64,000 bases of DNA from Stieleria magnilauensis (GTDB lineage: Bacteria; Planctomycetota; Planctomycetia; Pirellulales; Pirellulaceae), in contig CP036432.1 of the NCBI GenBank assembly GCA_007753675.1, forward strand, positions 7,070,233-7,134,232. Direction: 5' to 3'. Under the pieces are notes generated by a model. It searched no databases. It was not told the origin of the DNA and was given only the letters and a program-made list of their open reading frames with translations. A program made the translations under genes and the position numbers. Shown here piece after piece: positions 27,454-35,732 of the stretch; the first letter of the stretch is position 1; each line of letters begins with the position of its first letter.

Positions 27454-29154
27454 ATGCTTTTGATGGATCGAAAACTTGCCGAATTGGTAGAGCGTAGTCA
27501 CGAGCACGGATGCCTGACCTACGATGACATCAACGCCTACCTTCCCGATGAAGACGGCAGCCCGAAAAAGCTAAACAAGCTGATCGAAGTGATCGAGCGA
27601 TTCGGGATCAAGCTGGTCGACGGACACAGCGCACCGGCCGCAACGACGCGGCGCCCCGAGCCCAATGTTCGTGGACTGCGCGATGTCGCCGACGGCGGCC
27701 CCGCAGCCGACGATGACGACGACCAAATGCCCGGTGCCGCGGCTGCCGAAGAACTGGCGAGCGTCGACATGCCCAGGGCGAGTGACGATCCGATTCGCAT
27801 GTACCTGAGCCAAATGGCCGAGATCCCGTTGCTGGGGCGCGACCAAGAAATCTCGCTGGCAAAAAAGATCGAAGTCACCCGGCGACAATTCCGACGCTGC
27901 TTGCTGGAATCCGACTACGCCTTGCGTCACACCGTCGAAGTGCTGCATCGCGTCCACGAAGGTGAACTGCCCTTCGATCGAACCATCAAGGTCTCGCTGA
28001 CCGAGCACCTGACCAAAGAACAGATTTCCGCCCGGATGCCACACAACCTGCGGACGCTCGATCACCTGATCGCTCAAAATCGCGAAGACTTTGAAGCGTT
28101 GGCTCGCAAGAGCACCCCGCCACGACTGAAGGCCGAAGTCCGACGCCGATTCATCGCCCGTCGCCGCAAAGCGTTGGAACTGGTCGAGGAGCTGAGTCTG
28201 CGGAGCCGACGCGTCACCCCGATGCTGGAACGGCTGGAAGAGTTTTCAAAACGCATGAACTACATCCGCACCCGCTTGGCCGAACTCGGCAACGATGCGA
28301 TCAGCCGCGACGAAGCCGCCGATCTGCGACAAGAGCTGCGTGAGCTGATGATGTTGACGCAGGAGACGCCCGAAAGCTTGCACAAACGTGTGACCAAAGC
28401 ACGCGAGCATTTTGAACGATTCGAAGCCACCAAACGCGAACTCAGCAGCGGCAACCTGCGGTTGGTCGTTTCGATCGCCAAGAAATACCGCAACCGTGGA
28501 CTGTCGTTCTTGGATCTGATCCAGGAAGGCAACACGGGGCTGATGCGTGCGGTCGACAAGTACGAGTATCGACGCGGATTCAAGTTTAGCACCTACGCGA
28601 CCTGGTGGATTCGTCAAGCGATCACGCGGGCGATCGCCGACCAGGCACGCACCATCCGAATTCCCGTTCACATGATCGACGTGTTGAGCAAACTGCGTCA
28701 GGCGCAAAAGAAACTGACCCAGCAACTCAAACGGGAACCGTCGTACGAAGAAATCGCCGAGCTGACCGAAGTGCCGTTGGAAGAAGTCCAGCGTGTGATG
28801 GACATCGGCCGGCACCCGGTCAGCCTGGATCGCCCCGTCGGCGAAGGCGAAGACAGTAGCTTTGGCGAGTTCGTCGAAGACAACGATAGCCTGAACCCGG
28901 TGCACATGGCCTCCGGCGGAATCCTGCGTGGAAAGATCGACGAACTGCTCAAGACGTTGACGTATCGAGAACGCGAAATCATCCGTTTGCGTTACGGCCT
29001 GGTCGATGGCTACAGCTACACGCTGGAAGAATGCGGTCGGATCTTCAAGGTCACGCGTGAACGTGTCCGGCAGATCGAAGCCAAGGCCGTCGCAAAGCTG
29101 CAAAGCCCCAGCCGCGCCGATCGACTCGCGTCGTTCATCAAGGTCGCCGCGTAA
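27454..29154 (+). CDS. rpoD: Primary sigma factor (sigma-70, RpoD/SigA)
   Basis: 566-residue housekeeping sigma factor. Region 1.1 is at the N terminus (residues 1-55, LAELVERSHEHGCLTYDDI). Region 1.2 is DPIRMYLSQMAEIPLLGRDQ (about 112-131). Region 2 contains NLRLVVSIAKKYRNRGLSFL, DLIQEGNTGLMRAVDKYEY and TYATWWIRQAITRA, identical in type to RpoD. Region 3 is IPVHMIDVLSKLRQAQKKL, and region 4 is LTYREREIIRLRYGLVDG, YSYTLEECGRIFKVTRERV, RQIEAKAVAKLQ. A ~100-residue non-conserved insert lies between 1.2 and 2. It follows dnaG and is followed by the 80-bp repeat array. It contacts core RNA polymerase and the -10/-35 promoters of most genes here. Confidence 0.97.
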   Translation: MLLMDRKLAELVERSHEHGCLTYDDINAYLPDEDGSPKKLNKLIEVIERFGIKLVDGHSAPAATTRRPEPNVRGLRDVADGGPAADDDDDQMPGAAAAEELASVDMPRASDDPIRMYLSQMAEIPLLGRDQEISLAKKIEVTRRQFRRCLLESDYALRHTVEVLHRVHEGELPFDRTIKVSLTEHLTKEQISARMPHNLRTLDHLIAQNREDFEALARKSTPPRLKAEVRRRFIARRRKALELVEELSLRSRRVTPMLERLEEFSKRMNYIRTRLAELGNDAISRDEAADLRQELRELMMLTQETPESLHKRVTKAREHFERFEATKRELSSGNLRLVVSIAKKYRNRGLSFLDLIQEGNTGLMRAVDKYEYRRGFKFSTYATWWIRQAITRAIADQARTIRIPVHMIDVLSKLRQAQKKLTQQLKREPSYEEIAELTEVPLEEVQRVMDIGRHPVSLDRPVGEGEDSSFGEFVEDNDSLNPVHMASGGILRGKIDELLKTLTYREREIIRLRYGLVDGYSYTLEECGRIFKVTRERVRQIEAKAVAKLQSPSRADRLASFIKVAA

Positions 29155-29197
29155 CGGCCCCTCGCCGCATCGCCGCGCACCCGACTTGCCGATGCTC

Positions 29198-29970
29198 GCT
29201 GCTCCGCAGCGACCGGAATGCGCCTCAAGGCTGGACACCAACACGCGCTGGTGTGCAGGCTTTAGCCGCCCGTCTTGCTGCTTCGCAGCGCGTGGGGATG
29301 CGCCTCATGGCTGGACACCAACACGCGCTGGTGTGCAGGCTTCAGCCGCCCGTCTTGCTGCTTCGCAGCGCGTGGGGATGCGCCTCATGGCTGGACACCA
29401 ACACGCGCTGGTGTGCAGGCTTCAGCCGCCCATCTTGCTGCTTCGCAGCGCGTAAGGATGCGCCTAAAGGCTGGACACCAACGTGCGCTGGTGTGCAGGC
29501 TTTAGCCGCCCGTCTTGCTGCTTCGCAGCGCGAGAGGATGCGCCTGAAGACTGGACACCAACGTGCGCTGGTGTGCAGGCTTTAGCCGCCCGTCTTGCTG
29601 CTTCGCAGCGCGTGGGGATACGCCTCATGGCTGGACACCAACACGCGCTGGTGTGCAGGCTTTAGCCGCCCGTCTTGCTGCTCCGCAGCGCGTAAGGATG
29701 CGCCTAAAGGCTGGACACCAACACGCGCTGGTGTGCAGGCTTTAGCCGCCCGTCTTGCTGCTCCGCAGCGCGTAAGGATGCGCCTCAAGGCTGGACACCA
29801 ACGTGCGCTGGTGTGCAGGCTTTAGCCGCCCGTCTTGCTGCTTCGCAGCGCGTGGGGATGCGCCTAAAGGCTGGACACCAACATGCGCTGGTGTGCAGGC
29901 TTCAGCCGCCCGTCTTGCTGCTTCGCAGCGCGTGGGGATGCGCCTCAAGACTGGACACCAACCTGCAGGC
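29198..29970. repeat. Array of nine tandem 80-bp repeats
   Basis: A unit of exactly 80 bp begins at 29231 and repeats at 29311, 29391, 29471, 29551, 29631, 29711, 29791 and 29871, with a half unit before (29198-29230) and a partial one after (29951-29970). Each contains two hairpins: ACACCA...TGGTGT around CACGCGC and GCTGCTTCGCAGC. Units differ at a few positions only (for example CACGCGC/CGTGCGC), which suggests recent amplification. Because 80 is not a multiple of 3, frames rotate and all three forward frames are largely open, but the translation is not protein-like. No variable spacers exist, so it is not a CRISPR. Confidence 0.95.
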
Positions 29971-30064
29971 GATCTCTCCGCACAGACGGCAGCTGACACT
30001 CGGGGGTAGCCGGCGCACTACTGTGCGTCAGTCGTTCCTTCGCCCCCTTTCGATTCGTGCCATC

Positions 30065-31300
30065 ATGAAATTCCGCCGCCTCTTGTCCTGTCTCTTGGTC
30101 TGCTGTTCTTCCCCGATTGTCGCTGCCGACCCGGGCGATTGGAGCCAGTGGCGTGGCGAGAATCGCGATGGCCAACTGACGTCCGGTGAGTTGCCCGAAA
30201 AACTGCAGGGCAACCTGACGCTGGCTTGGGAAAAACCGCATGCCCCCAGCTACAGCGGACCGGTCGTGTTTGACGGCATGCTGTACACGACCGAGACGGT
30301 CGACAAGACGTTTGAGAAAGTCACCGCGTACCAACTCAGCGACGGCAGCGTTGCCTGGACCGCCCAGTGGGAAGGGTCGATGGCGGTCCCGTTTTTCGCG
30401 GCCTCCAACGGAGACTGGATTCGCGCCACGCCGGCCTGCAGCCCCGACGGTTTGGTCGTCGTCGGAATGCGCGACGTGATCGTCTGCCTGGATCCGAAAA
30501 CCGGTGCCGTAAGGTGGCGGGTCGATTGCCCAAAAGCGATGGGAACGCCGCTGCCGATGTTCGGCGCAAATTGCTCGCCGCTGATCGACGGTGATGCGGT
30601 TTACATGCAAACCGGTGGCGCCACGGTCAAGCTTTCGATGAACGGCGGATCGGTGATTTGGCAAACGCTGGAAAACGCCGCCTCCAGTTCGCCCGGTGCG
30701 TTCTCCAGCCCGATCATCGCAACGATCGCCGGCAAGCGGCAGCTACTGGTGCAAACCCGCCTCGAACTCTGTGGCGTGGACTTGGAAACCGGCCAGCCGC
30801 TTTGGAAGCAGCCGATCCAAGCGTTTCGCGGAATGAATATCCTGACGCCACTGCCGATCGGCGATCGCGTTTTCACATCCGCCCACAGCGGCACCGCCCA
30901 GCTGTTTGAAATCTCTCGCGACAGCGACAAGTGGACGGTCCGGGAGGTATGGAACCAGAAGCAACAGGCCTACATGTCATCGCCCGTGCTGGTCGATGGG
31001 CGGATCTACATGCATCTGAAGAACGAACGGATGACGGCGTTGGACGCTCAAACTGGCGAAGCGACCTTCACCACCAGACCGATCGGCAAGTACGCCAGCT
31101 TGATCACCGATGGAAATCGCATCCTCGCGTTGACCGAGCGCGGCAAATTGATGCTGCTCGACGGCTCCACACCGGACTACAAACTGATCGACGAGATGGA
31201 CGTGGCACAGAATTCCTGGGCTCATGTCGCAGTGGCTGGTGACGACGTGGTCGTCCGCGACCTGGGAAAACTGAAGGTCTTCCGGATCGAAAGACCTTGA
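30065..31300 (+). CDS. Secreted PQQ-type beta-propeller protein
   Basis: 411 residues from ATG 30065, with a signal peptide MKFRRLLSCLLVCCSSPIVA cut before ADPGD. The mature start, WSQWRGENRDGQL, is the hallmark of the planctomycete PQQ-propeller family (WPQWRGPNRDG). Propeller blades with W-x-W/GSVAW patterns follow, such as TAYQLSDGSVAWTAQW, LDPKTGAVRWRVD, VDLETGQPLWKQPI and LDAQTGEATFTT, resembling BamB and PQQ quinoprotein propellers. Catalytic residues for PQQ dehydrogenase are not visible, so a scaffold or binding role is more likely. The frame is open upstream to 29813, but that part lies in the repeat array and is excluded. It is monocistronic; a GGCGCAAG/CTTGCGCC hairpin follows the gene near 31354-31378. 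Confidence 0.88.
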   Translation: MKFRRLLSCLLVCCSSPIVAADPGDWSQWRGENRDGQLTSGELPEKLQGNLTLAWEKPHAPSYSGPVVFDGMLYTTETVDKTFEKVTAYQLSDGSVAWTAQWEGSMAVPFFAASNGDWIRATPACSPDGLVVVGMRDVIVCLDPKTGAVRWRVDCPKAMGTPLPMFGANCSPLIDGDAVYMQTGGATVKLSMNGGSVIWQTLENAASSSPGAFSSPIIATIAGKRQLLVQTRLELCGVDLETGQPLWKQPIQAFRGMNILTPLPIGDRVFTSAHSGTAQLFEISRDSDKWTVREVWNQKQQAYMSSPVLVDGRIYMHLKNERMTALDAQTGEATFTTRPIGKYASLITDGNRILALTERGKLMLLDGSTPDYKLIDEMDVAQNSWAHVAVAGDDVVVRDLGKLKVFRIERP

Positions 31301-31353
31301 GGGACGCCCGGACGCTGGCGCGAACCGGCTGATATCAAGTGACGACCAGCCGT

Positions 31354-31378
31354 TTGGCGCAAGCCTACGGGCCTTGCG
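31354..31378 (+). terminator. Hairpin after the propeller gene
   Basis: GGCGCAAG and CTTGCGCC arms enclose a short GC-rich loop about 55 bp after the stop codon. There is no T-run, so this is at best an imperfect or Rho-assisted end. Confidence 0.4.
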
Positions 31379-31398
31379 CCGGTCCCAACCTTGTCGAT

Positions 31399-31473
31399 TG
31401 AGCGGTATTGGGCGTAAACCCTCCGTTCTCTTTCGTTCCCGAAACACCGGAGGGCTTGTGCCCTACCGCTAAA
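31399..31473. repeat. Single copy of the long-hairpin repeat family (see 40867-41118)
   Basis: AGCGGTATTGGGCGTAAACC, CTCCG, then a loop with TTTCGTTCCCGAAACAC, then CGGAGGGCTTGTGCCCTACC GCTAAA: an imperfect inverted repeat with arms of ~27 bp. It shares arm and loop sequence with the three-copy tandem element near 40.9-41.1 kb. Confidence 0.8.
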
Positions 31474-31518
31474 AAATGCCTTACAGCGTTGCGCGGTAGG
31501 ACTTACGCGTCGAGCCGC

Positions 31519-31962
31519 CTACGCCATCAGCTTGTTGGCGAAGTACGCGAGCAACAGACCTCGGGCGGTCCACAGAATCGTTCGGATCCAGTTGCTGCCG
31601 ACGAGCAGTTGATAGTCCGCCTGGGTGAAACCGTTTTGCGTCAGCCGGTTGTGACACGGCACCTGGATCAGCGCGGTCGACAGCCAGATTGCCAACACGG
31701 CGATAAACGCCGCCACCAAAACCCAGCGTGGAATTCCGGCGGGCACAAAAGCGAGCAACATCCCTGCCGTCGCGATCTCGACCAACATGGGTAGCCCGAC
31801 GATCGGAGTGATCAGAGTTGAGTGATCCGTTTCGTACTTCACAAACTCCGCTTCGCCCACCCGGTCGAACAGTTTGTAATGCACGACCTGGACCATCCAG
31901 ATCAATCCGACCATGTACCAGGTTGCGACCAGATTGATCAGAAAGATCACGTTCACCTTCAT
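31519..31962 (-). CDS. Small integral membrane protein, last gene of a three-gene operon
   Basis: 147 residues with four predicted membrane helices: about 3-24 (VIFLINLVATWYMVGLIWMV), 50-72, 80-101 and 120-143. The loop HYKLFDRVGEAEFVKYETDHS lies between helices 1 and 2. I do not recognise the family with certainty; it resembles small DUF1772-like or anthrone-oxygenase-like four-helix membrane proteins. Its ATG overlaps the stop of the preceding YfcH-like gene by 4 bp (ATGA), so it is translationally coupled to it, and indirectly to the sigma factor gene. A role next to a lipid-binding SRPBCC/YfcH protein would be plausible at the membrane, but that is inference only. Confidence 0.75.
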   Translation of the reverse strand: MKVNVIFLINLVATWYMVGLIWMVQVVHYKLFDRVGEAEFVKYETDHSTLITPIVGLPMLVEIATAGMLLAFVPAGIPRWVLVAAFIAVLAIWLSTALIQVPCHNRLTQNGFTQADYQLLVGSNWIRTILWTARGLLLAYFANKLMA

Positions 31963-33347
31963 TCGATCGACTCCAATCGATTCACCCCCAAGTGATAACG
32001 CAACGCCTCGTCGGCCTGGCTGAAGCGAAATTCATATCCGGTCTTTTGCAGCACCGACGGGATCACGCGCGTGCTGGACAGCAGCAGCGCGTCAGCCATT
32101 TCGCCGAGCGCAAGACGTAGAGCGAACGCCGGGGCAGGAACCAGCGACGGACGCGAGATCACTCGCCCGAGCGTTTTGGCAAACTCGCGATTGGTCAGCG
32201 GATTGGGTGCGGTGACATTGAACGGACCGGAAACGCGATCGTCGCAAATTGCGTGGTAGATCGAACCGATCACATCGTCGATCGAAACCCAACTCCACCA
32301 TTGACGTCCGCTGCCCAAGGCCCCGCCGAACAGTTTGGCCGGGGTCAACATTTTTTCGAGCGCCCCGCCGGCGGGGTCCAGCACGACGCCCAGCCGCGCG
32401 TTGGCGACGCGAATGCCTGCTTGTTCGGCAGGCCGACAGGCTTGTTCCCATTCCTGGGCGACGTCTGCCAAAAAGCTCTCGCCCGGTGCACTCGATTCGG
32501 ACAGCACCTCGTCCCCGCGATCTCCATAGATGCCGATCGCAGAGGCGCAAAGAAAGACTTTGGGCGGGTCCGCCAGCCCGGCCAAGGCTTCGGCCAAACG
32601 ACTTGTCAAATCGACTCGACTGTCACGAATCGCCTGTTTGACCGAATCGGTCCAGCGTCGGTCCGCGATCGACTTTCCGGCTAAATGCACGACGGCATCA
32701 ACGCCGGAAAGCTTGGCCGCCTGCTCGGGCGAATCCCAAGGAGCGATCGCAGCCTGACCGTCTTCGATGCGATCGATGGAACGTTCCAACCGAATCACTT
32801 GGTGGCCGAGCAGTGTCAACAACGCGCAAAGCTTCTGCCCCACCAGCCCGGACGAACCCGAGACGGCGATCTTCATCGGTGACGCTTGGTACTTCGCCGC
32901 CAATTCCAAGTCGTCGCGGGTGACGCGGTGGCGGTAGGCGAACATCGTCTCCAATTCTTTGCGGGCCAAGGTCGCGCCGAACATTCTGCCGAGCGATCCG
33001 AGCGGCAATTGATACGTGATCGAATCGCGAAGCACACAGCCGTCGGAGGATGCTGCGTCGAACAAGTGGCGATGTTCCCAGTGGGCGAAAGGCCCCGAGC
33101 GTTGGACGTCGACAAAGCAGTGGGGGGGATCGTATTCGGTGTGCTGCGCGACCCATCGCATCGACAGCGGGCCGGACTTCAGTCGCAACACAACCACGCT
33201 GTTCGGCTTCAGGCTTCCATCGGACGATTCAACCGATACCTTTTTCCAGGGCGGGATCAAACGATCGAGGGCGCCGCGTCGTTCGTGATAGGCGAAGGCC
33301 TGCTCCGCGTCGACCGGCAGCGTCGTTGAAGCCAAATAGGTTTTCAC
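31959..33347 (-). CDS. SRPBCC domain fused to YfcH-like (TIGR01777) epimerase
   Basis: 462 residues with two parts. Residues ~1-150 are an SRPBCC/START-like ligand-binding domain (YLASTTLPVDAEQAFAYHER, and later GPFAHWEHRHLF). From about 155 the TIGR01777 epimerase begins with the NAD-binding motif KIAVSGSSGLVGQKLCALL, followed by VDAVVHLAGKSIADRRWT and FLCASAIGIYGDRGDE, where YGDRGDE is the family's catalytic-region signature, and ends with the RVIPSVLQKTGYEF segment. Family members (YfcH, cell-division-inhibitor SulA-like) have unclear biological roles; the fused lipid-binding domain suggests a hydrophobic substrate. It overlaps the sigma factor gene upstream and the membrane protein gene downstream by 4 bp each (ATGA), so all three are one operon. 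Confidence 0.9.
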   Translation of the reverse strand: MKTYLASTTLPVDAEQAFAYHERRGALDRLIPPWKKVSVESSDGSLKPNSVVVLRLKSGPLSMRWVAQHTEYDPPHCFVDVQRSGPFAHWEHRHLFDAASSDGCVLRDSITYQLPLGSLGRMFGATLARKELETMFAYRHRVTRDDLELAAKYQASPMKIAVSGSSGLVGQKLCALLTLLGHQVIRLERSIDRIEDGQAAIAPWDSPEQAAKLSGVDAVVHLAGKSIADRRWTDSVKQAIRDSRVDLTSRLAEALAGLADPPKVFLCASAIGIYGDRGDEVLSESSAPGESFLADVAQEWEQACRPAEQAGIRVANARLGVVLDPAGGALEKMLTPAKLFGGALGSGRQWWSWVSIDDVIGSIYHAICDDRVSGPFNVTAPNPLTNREFAKTLGRVISRPSLVPAPAFALRLALGEMADALLLSSTRVIPSVLQKTGYEFRFSQADEALRYHLGVNRLESIE

Positions 33348-34417
33348 TGAGTCTCCAGTTCCGCAAGGTTGACGTCGCCCGCCATCGCACGCAATTTATC
33401 CATCGCCCGACGCTCGAGCTGGCGGACGCGTTCCTTGGAAACACCAAGGCGGTTGGCGAGCGACTGCAGTGTATGAACTTTGCGGTGCGCTCCGAGCGAA
33501 AAACGGGCGCGGATGATAAATTTCTCGCGGCGATCCAATTCGTTCAGCATCACGCTCAAACGACTCCTCAGTTCGTGCCAGCGTTTCTCGCTGATCGCCG
33601 ACTCGCGACCTTCATCGGTCAAATCCAGATCCATGTCTTGCAACCCGCCCACCGTCTTCTGACGTTCTTGCTGTTTCACAACGACGGTGCGATAGGAATT
33701 GCGGCGGATGACCTGCGTCGCGTAGGTGCTGAATCGAAACCCACGGTCGAAGTCAAACTTCTCCACCGCGCGGATCAGCGCGACAATTCCGTCACTGAGC
33801 AAGTCATCGAAACTGTTGTTCGGGTTGACGAATTTTTTCACAATCGAAAAGACGAGCCGCAAGTTCGCCTCGACGATTCGGTCGCGATGCCACGAGGCCA
33901 ACGCGATCAACCGGTCGATCAACTCCAACCGGACCCGCGACGGCCGCGCCGGATTCAACAGGCTGCGATGCACCGCGGCCTGTTGCAACAGGTAGTTCAT
34001 CCGCTGAAACAGCATCTGCTCCTGTTCCGGGGTCAACAGCGGGGCCTCGCAAAGCCGCCCCAGGTGGATCGGCATGTCGATCCCGCTGCGTCGGATCGCC
34101 GCGATGCCCAGCTCCGCTTTGCGGGGGGCAAGATTCAACGGCTCGGCGAACAGTTGCTTGCCCAAGTCGGTATCGCCGAACTCGGGATTGGAAATGAAAT
34201 CGATCTCTTCACGCAGCCGACGCTTGGTGCGGCTCTTGAGCTCTTCGCTCGTCAGTTCGCCGATCGGGGCGACCATTCCATCGGCTTCGCGATGAGCATC
34301 GTTCAATTCGTCCAGGTTCAACCAAGCCGGCGGACGTGCACGGAGTTTGGACGCATCCGATTTGGGTGCGGTTTTCTTCGTGTCAGTCGTGGGAGCGGGG
34401 GCGAGCTTGGTAGCCAT
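33344..34417 (-). CDS. Alternative sigma-70-family sigma factor
   Basis: 357 residues with regions 2, 3 and 4 but a non-conserved ~110-residue N terminus in place of region 1. Region 2 is VEANLRLVFSIVKKFVNPNN, SFDDLLSDGIVALIRAVEKF and FRFSTYATQVIRRNSY; region 4 is LNELDRREKFIIRARFSLGA and ANRLGVSKERVRQLERRAMD. Region 2.4 lacks the WWI motif of RpoD (here ATQVIRRN), so promoter specificity probably differs. It is the first gene of an operon with the SRPBCC-YfcH and membrane genes, each overlapping by 4 bp. It is divergent from the MerR/B12-domain gene with a 269-bp shared region that contains CGTCCA palindromes, so the regulator may control it. No anti-sigma gene is seen; the partners may take that role. 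Confidence 0.9.
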   Translation of the reverse strand: MATKLAPAPTTDTKKTAPKSDASKLRARPPAWLNLDELNDAHREADGMVAPIGELTSEELKSRTKRRLREEIDFISNPEFGDTDLGKQLFAEPLNLAPRKAELGIAAIRRSGIDMPIHLGRLCEAPLLTPEQEQMLFQRMNYLLQQAAVHRSLLNPARPSRVRLELIDRLIALASWHRDRIVEANLRLVFSIVKKFVNPNNSFDDLLSDGIVALIRAVEKFDFDRGFRFSTYATQVIRRNSYRTVVVKQQERQKTVGGLQDMDLDLTDEGRESAISEKRWHELRSRLSVMLNELDRREKFIIRARFSLGAHRKVHTLQSLANRLGVSKERVRQLERRAMDKLRAMAGDVNLAELETQ

Positions 34418-34614
34418 GGCTTGATCCTTGGGGCGGTTTCCAGAACGGCATTTCGTTCAAAACGTTCATCACGGTATATCGGTAGATTCGTGCAACAACA
34501 ATGCCCGGATGCATAAAATGGCGAAATAAGTTCCAAATCCGCTGCAGAAACGCCGAAAACACGAAAGTTTTGCGATTCCACGGTTGGCGAGGTGGAGGTT
34601 TTCGCTACGATTCA

Positions 34615-34654
34615 AAAACGTCCACACTGGACGATTTTCAGCCAAAACGTCCAC
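34615..34654 (+). promoter_or_regulatory. Candidate operator: CGTCCA palindrome plus half-site
   Basis: An inverted repeat CGTCCA-CAC-TGGACG lies at 34619-34633, and AAAACGTCCAC is repeated directly at 34615-34625 and 34644-34654, spaced 29 bp. The sites are just upstream of the MerR-type regulator gene (GTG 34687) in the region shared with the divergent sigma factor operon. MerR-like proteins bind near-symmetric sites, so autoregulation is plausible; this has not been tested. Confidence 0.45.
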
Positions 34655-34686
34655 GTTTGCCTGATTCAACGCCCCGGACCCTGCCT

Positions 34687-35589
34687 GTGACCGACTCGCT
34701 GCCCCAATTCTCTCCGAAACAGATCGCCAGCTCGCTGCATGTCAGCGAGTCGTCGGTCAAGCGTTGGTGCGACCAGGGTGCGATCCCGACCATCCGGACG
34801 GTCGGCGGCCACCGCCGGATCACCCTTTCGGGCCTGCGTGAGTTCCTCCAGTCGACCGAGCGAACGATCGTTGACACGAAAGCGCTGGGGATCGACGGCA
34901 GCGACCTTGAGATCGCGTCGAAGCCGACGGCCCGCCGTACCGCGGTGCGTGGAGCCGGCACCGAGCCGACGCAGCAGGAGTTCCGTGCGGCTTTGGCCGA
35001 CGGCGACGAGCGTCACTGCATGCGATTGCTGGAGCAGCGGATCGCGTTGGGGTGGTCCCGCGCCGAAGCGGCCGAGGACCTGATCACCGACGCGATGCGA
35101 GGGCTCGGTGACGCTTGGGACTGCGGCGAGCTGGAGGTCTATCAAGAACGTCGCAGCTGCACGATCTGCACGCGGCTGATCTACAACCTTCGCGAGGGGC
35201 TCGCGAACCTGCCTGCAGAGGCGCCGATTGCGATCGGTGCGGCGCCGGAGTCGGACCCCTATCAGCTACCGACCGCGTTGGTGGAGCTGGCGCTGCGGGA
35301 AAGCGGCTGGAACGCGGTCAATTTGGGCAACGACTTGCCGCTGATTTCGTTGATGCAGGCGGTCCAGGATTACCAGCCCAAAATGGTTTGGTTGAGCGTG
35401 ACAGCGGTTGACGATCCGGCCCGTTTTGTGCGTGAGCAGAACCAGCTTGCCGACTCGCTGGGCGATCGGGTGAGCTTGATCGTGGGGGGGCGTGCGTTGG
35501 ACGATCAACTGCGTCCGAAGCTGCGTTACGCGGCGCACTGCGACAGCCTTCGGCACCTGATCGAGCTGGCTGAGATTCTGAAGCGTTAG
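34687..35589 (+). CDS. MerR-type regulator with B12-binding-like domain lacking the cobalamin His
   Basis: 300 residues from GTG 34687 (an upstream ATG at 34501 gives a non-conserved, Arg-rich extension and is judged wrong). Residues ~8-60 are a MerR-like winged helix with excisionase pattern (FSPKQIASSLHVSESSVKRW then GAIPTIRTVGGHRRI). Residues ~95-300 follow the CarH/LitR layout: a four-helix cap (EAAEDLITDAMRGLGDAWDC, then YQERR) and a Rossmann-like B12-binding fold. The canonical cap EH is ER here and DxHxxG reads SDPYQLPT, so the axial His is Tyr and the following Gly is Pro. Cobalamin binding is therefore unlikely and it may be a light/B12-independent regulator. It is divergent from a sigma factor operon, so both may be part of one switch. 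Confidence 0.85.
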   Translation: MTDSLPQFSPKQIASSLHVSESSVKRWCDQGAIPTIRTVGGHRRITLSGLREFLQSTERTIVDTKALGIDGSDLEIASKPTARRTAVRGAGTEPTQQEFRAALADGDERHCMRLLEQRIALGWSRAEAAEDLITDAMRGLGDAWDCGELEVYQERRSCTICTRLIYNLREGLANLPAEAPIAIGAAPESDPYQLPTALVELALRESGWNAVNLGNDLPLISLMQAVQDYQPKMVWLSVTAVDDPARFVREQNQLADSLGDRVSLIVGGRALDDQLRPKLRYAAHCDSLRHLIELAEILKR

Positions 35590-35732
35590 TTTTGAAAGCG
35601 TTTCTAATTTTGTCTTTTTGCGACTGGCTTTGTTCGCTTCAGCGTTGACACATCGTCCGCGCTGTCCCTACGTTTGTAGCGAGCCGTCAGCAGCGTGTTG
35701 ATGCTTTTTCACTTGCTGAGTCCCGGTTTGCT

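Noticed and set aside
29198..29970. CRISPR array
   Set aside because: Units are contiguous copies with no variable spacers and no cas genes nearby.
29253..29999. Many forward and reverse open frames inside the 80-bp array
   Set aside because: All consist of translated repeats with rotating frames, Cys/Ala/Arg-rich and without any protein feature; no start or ribosome site is conserved.
29813..30064. N-terminal extension of the PQQ-propeller protein
   Set aside because: It runs through the repeat array; the true start at 30065 begins a signal peptide.
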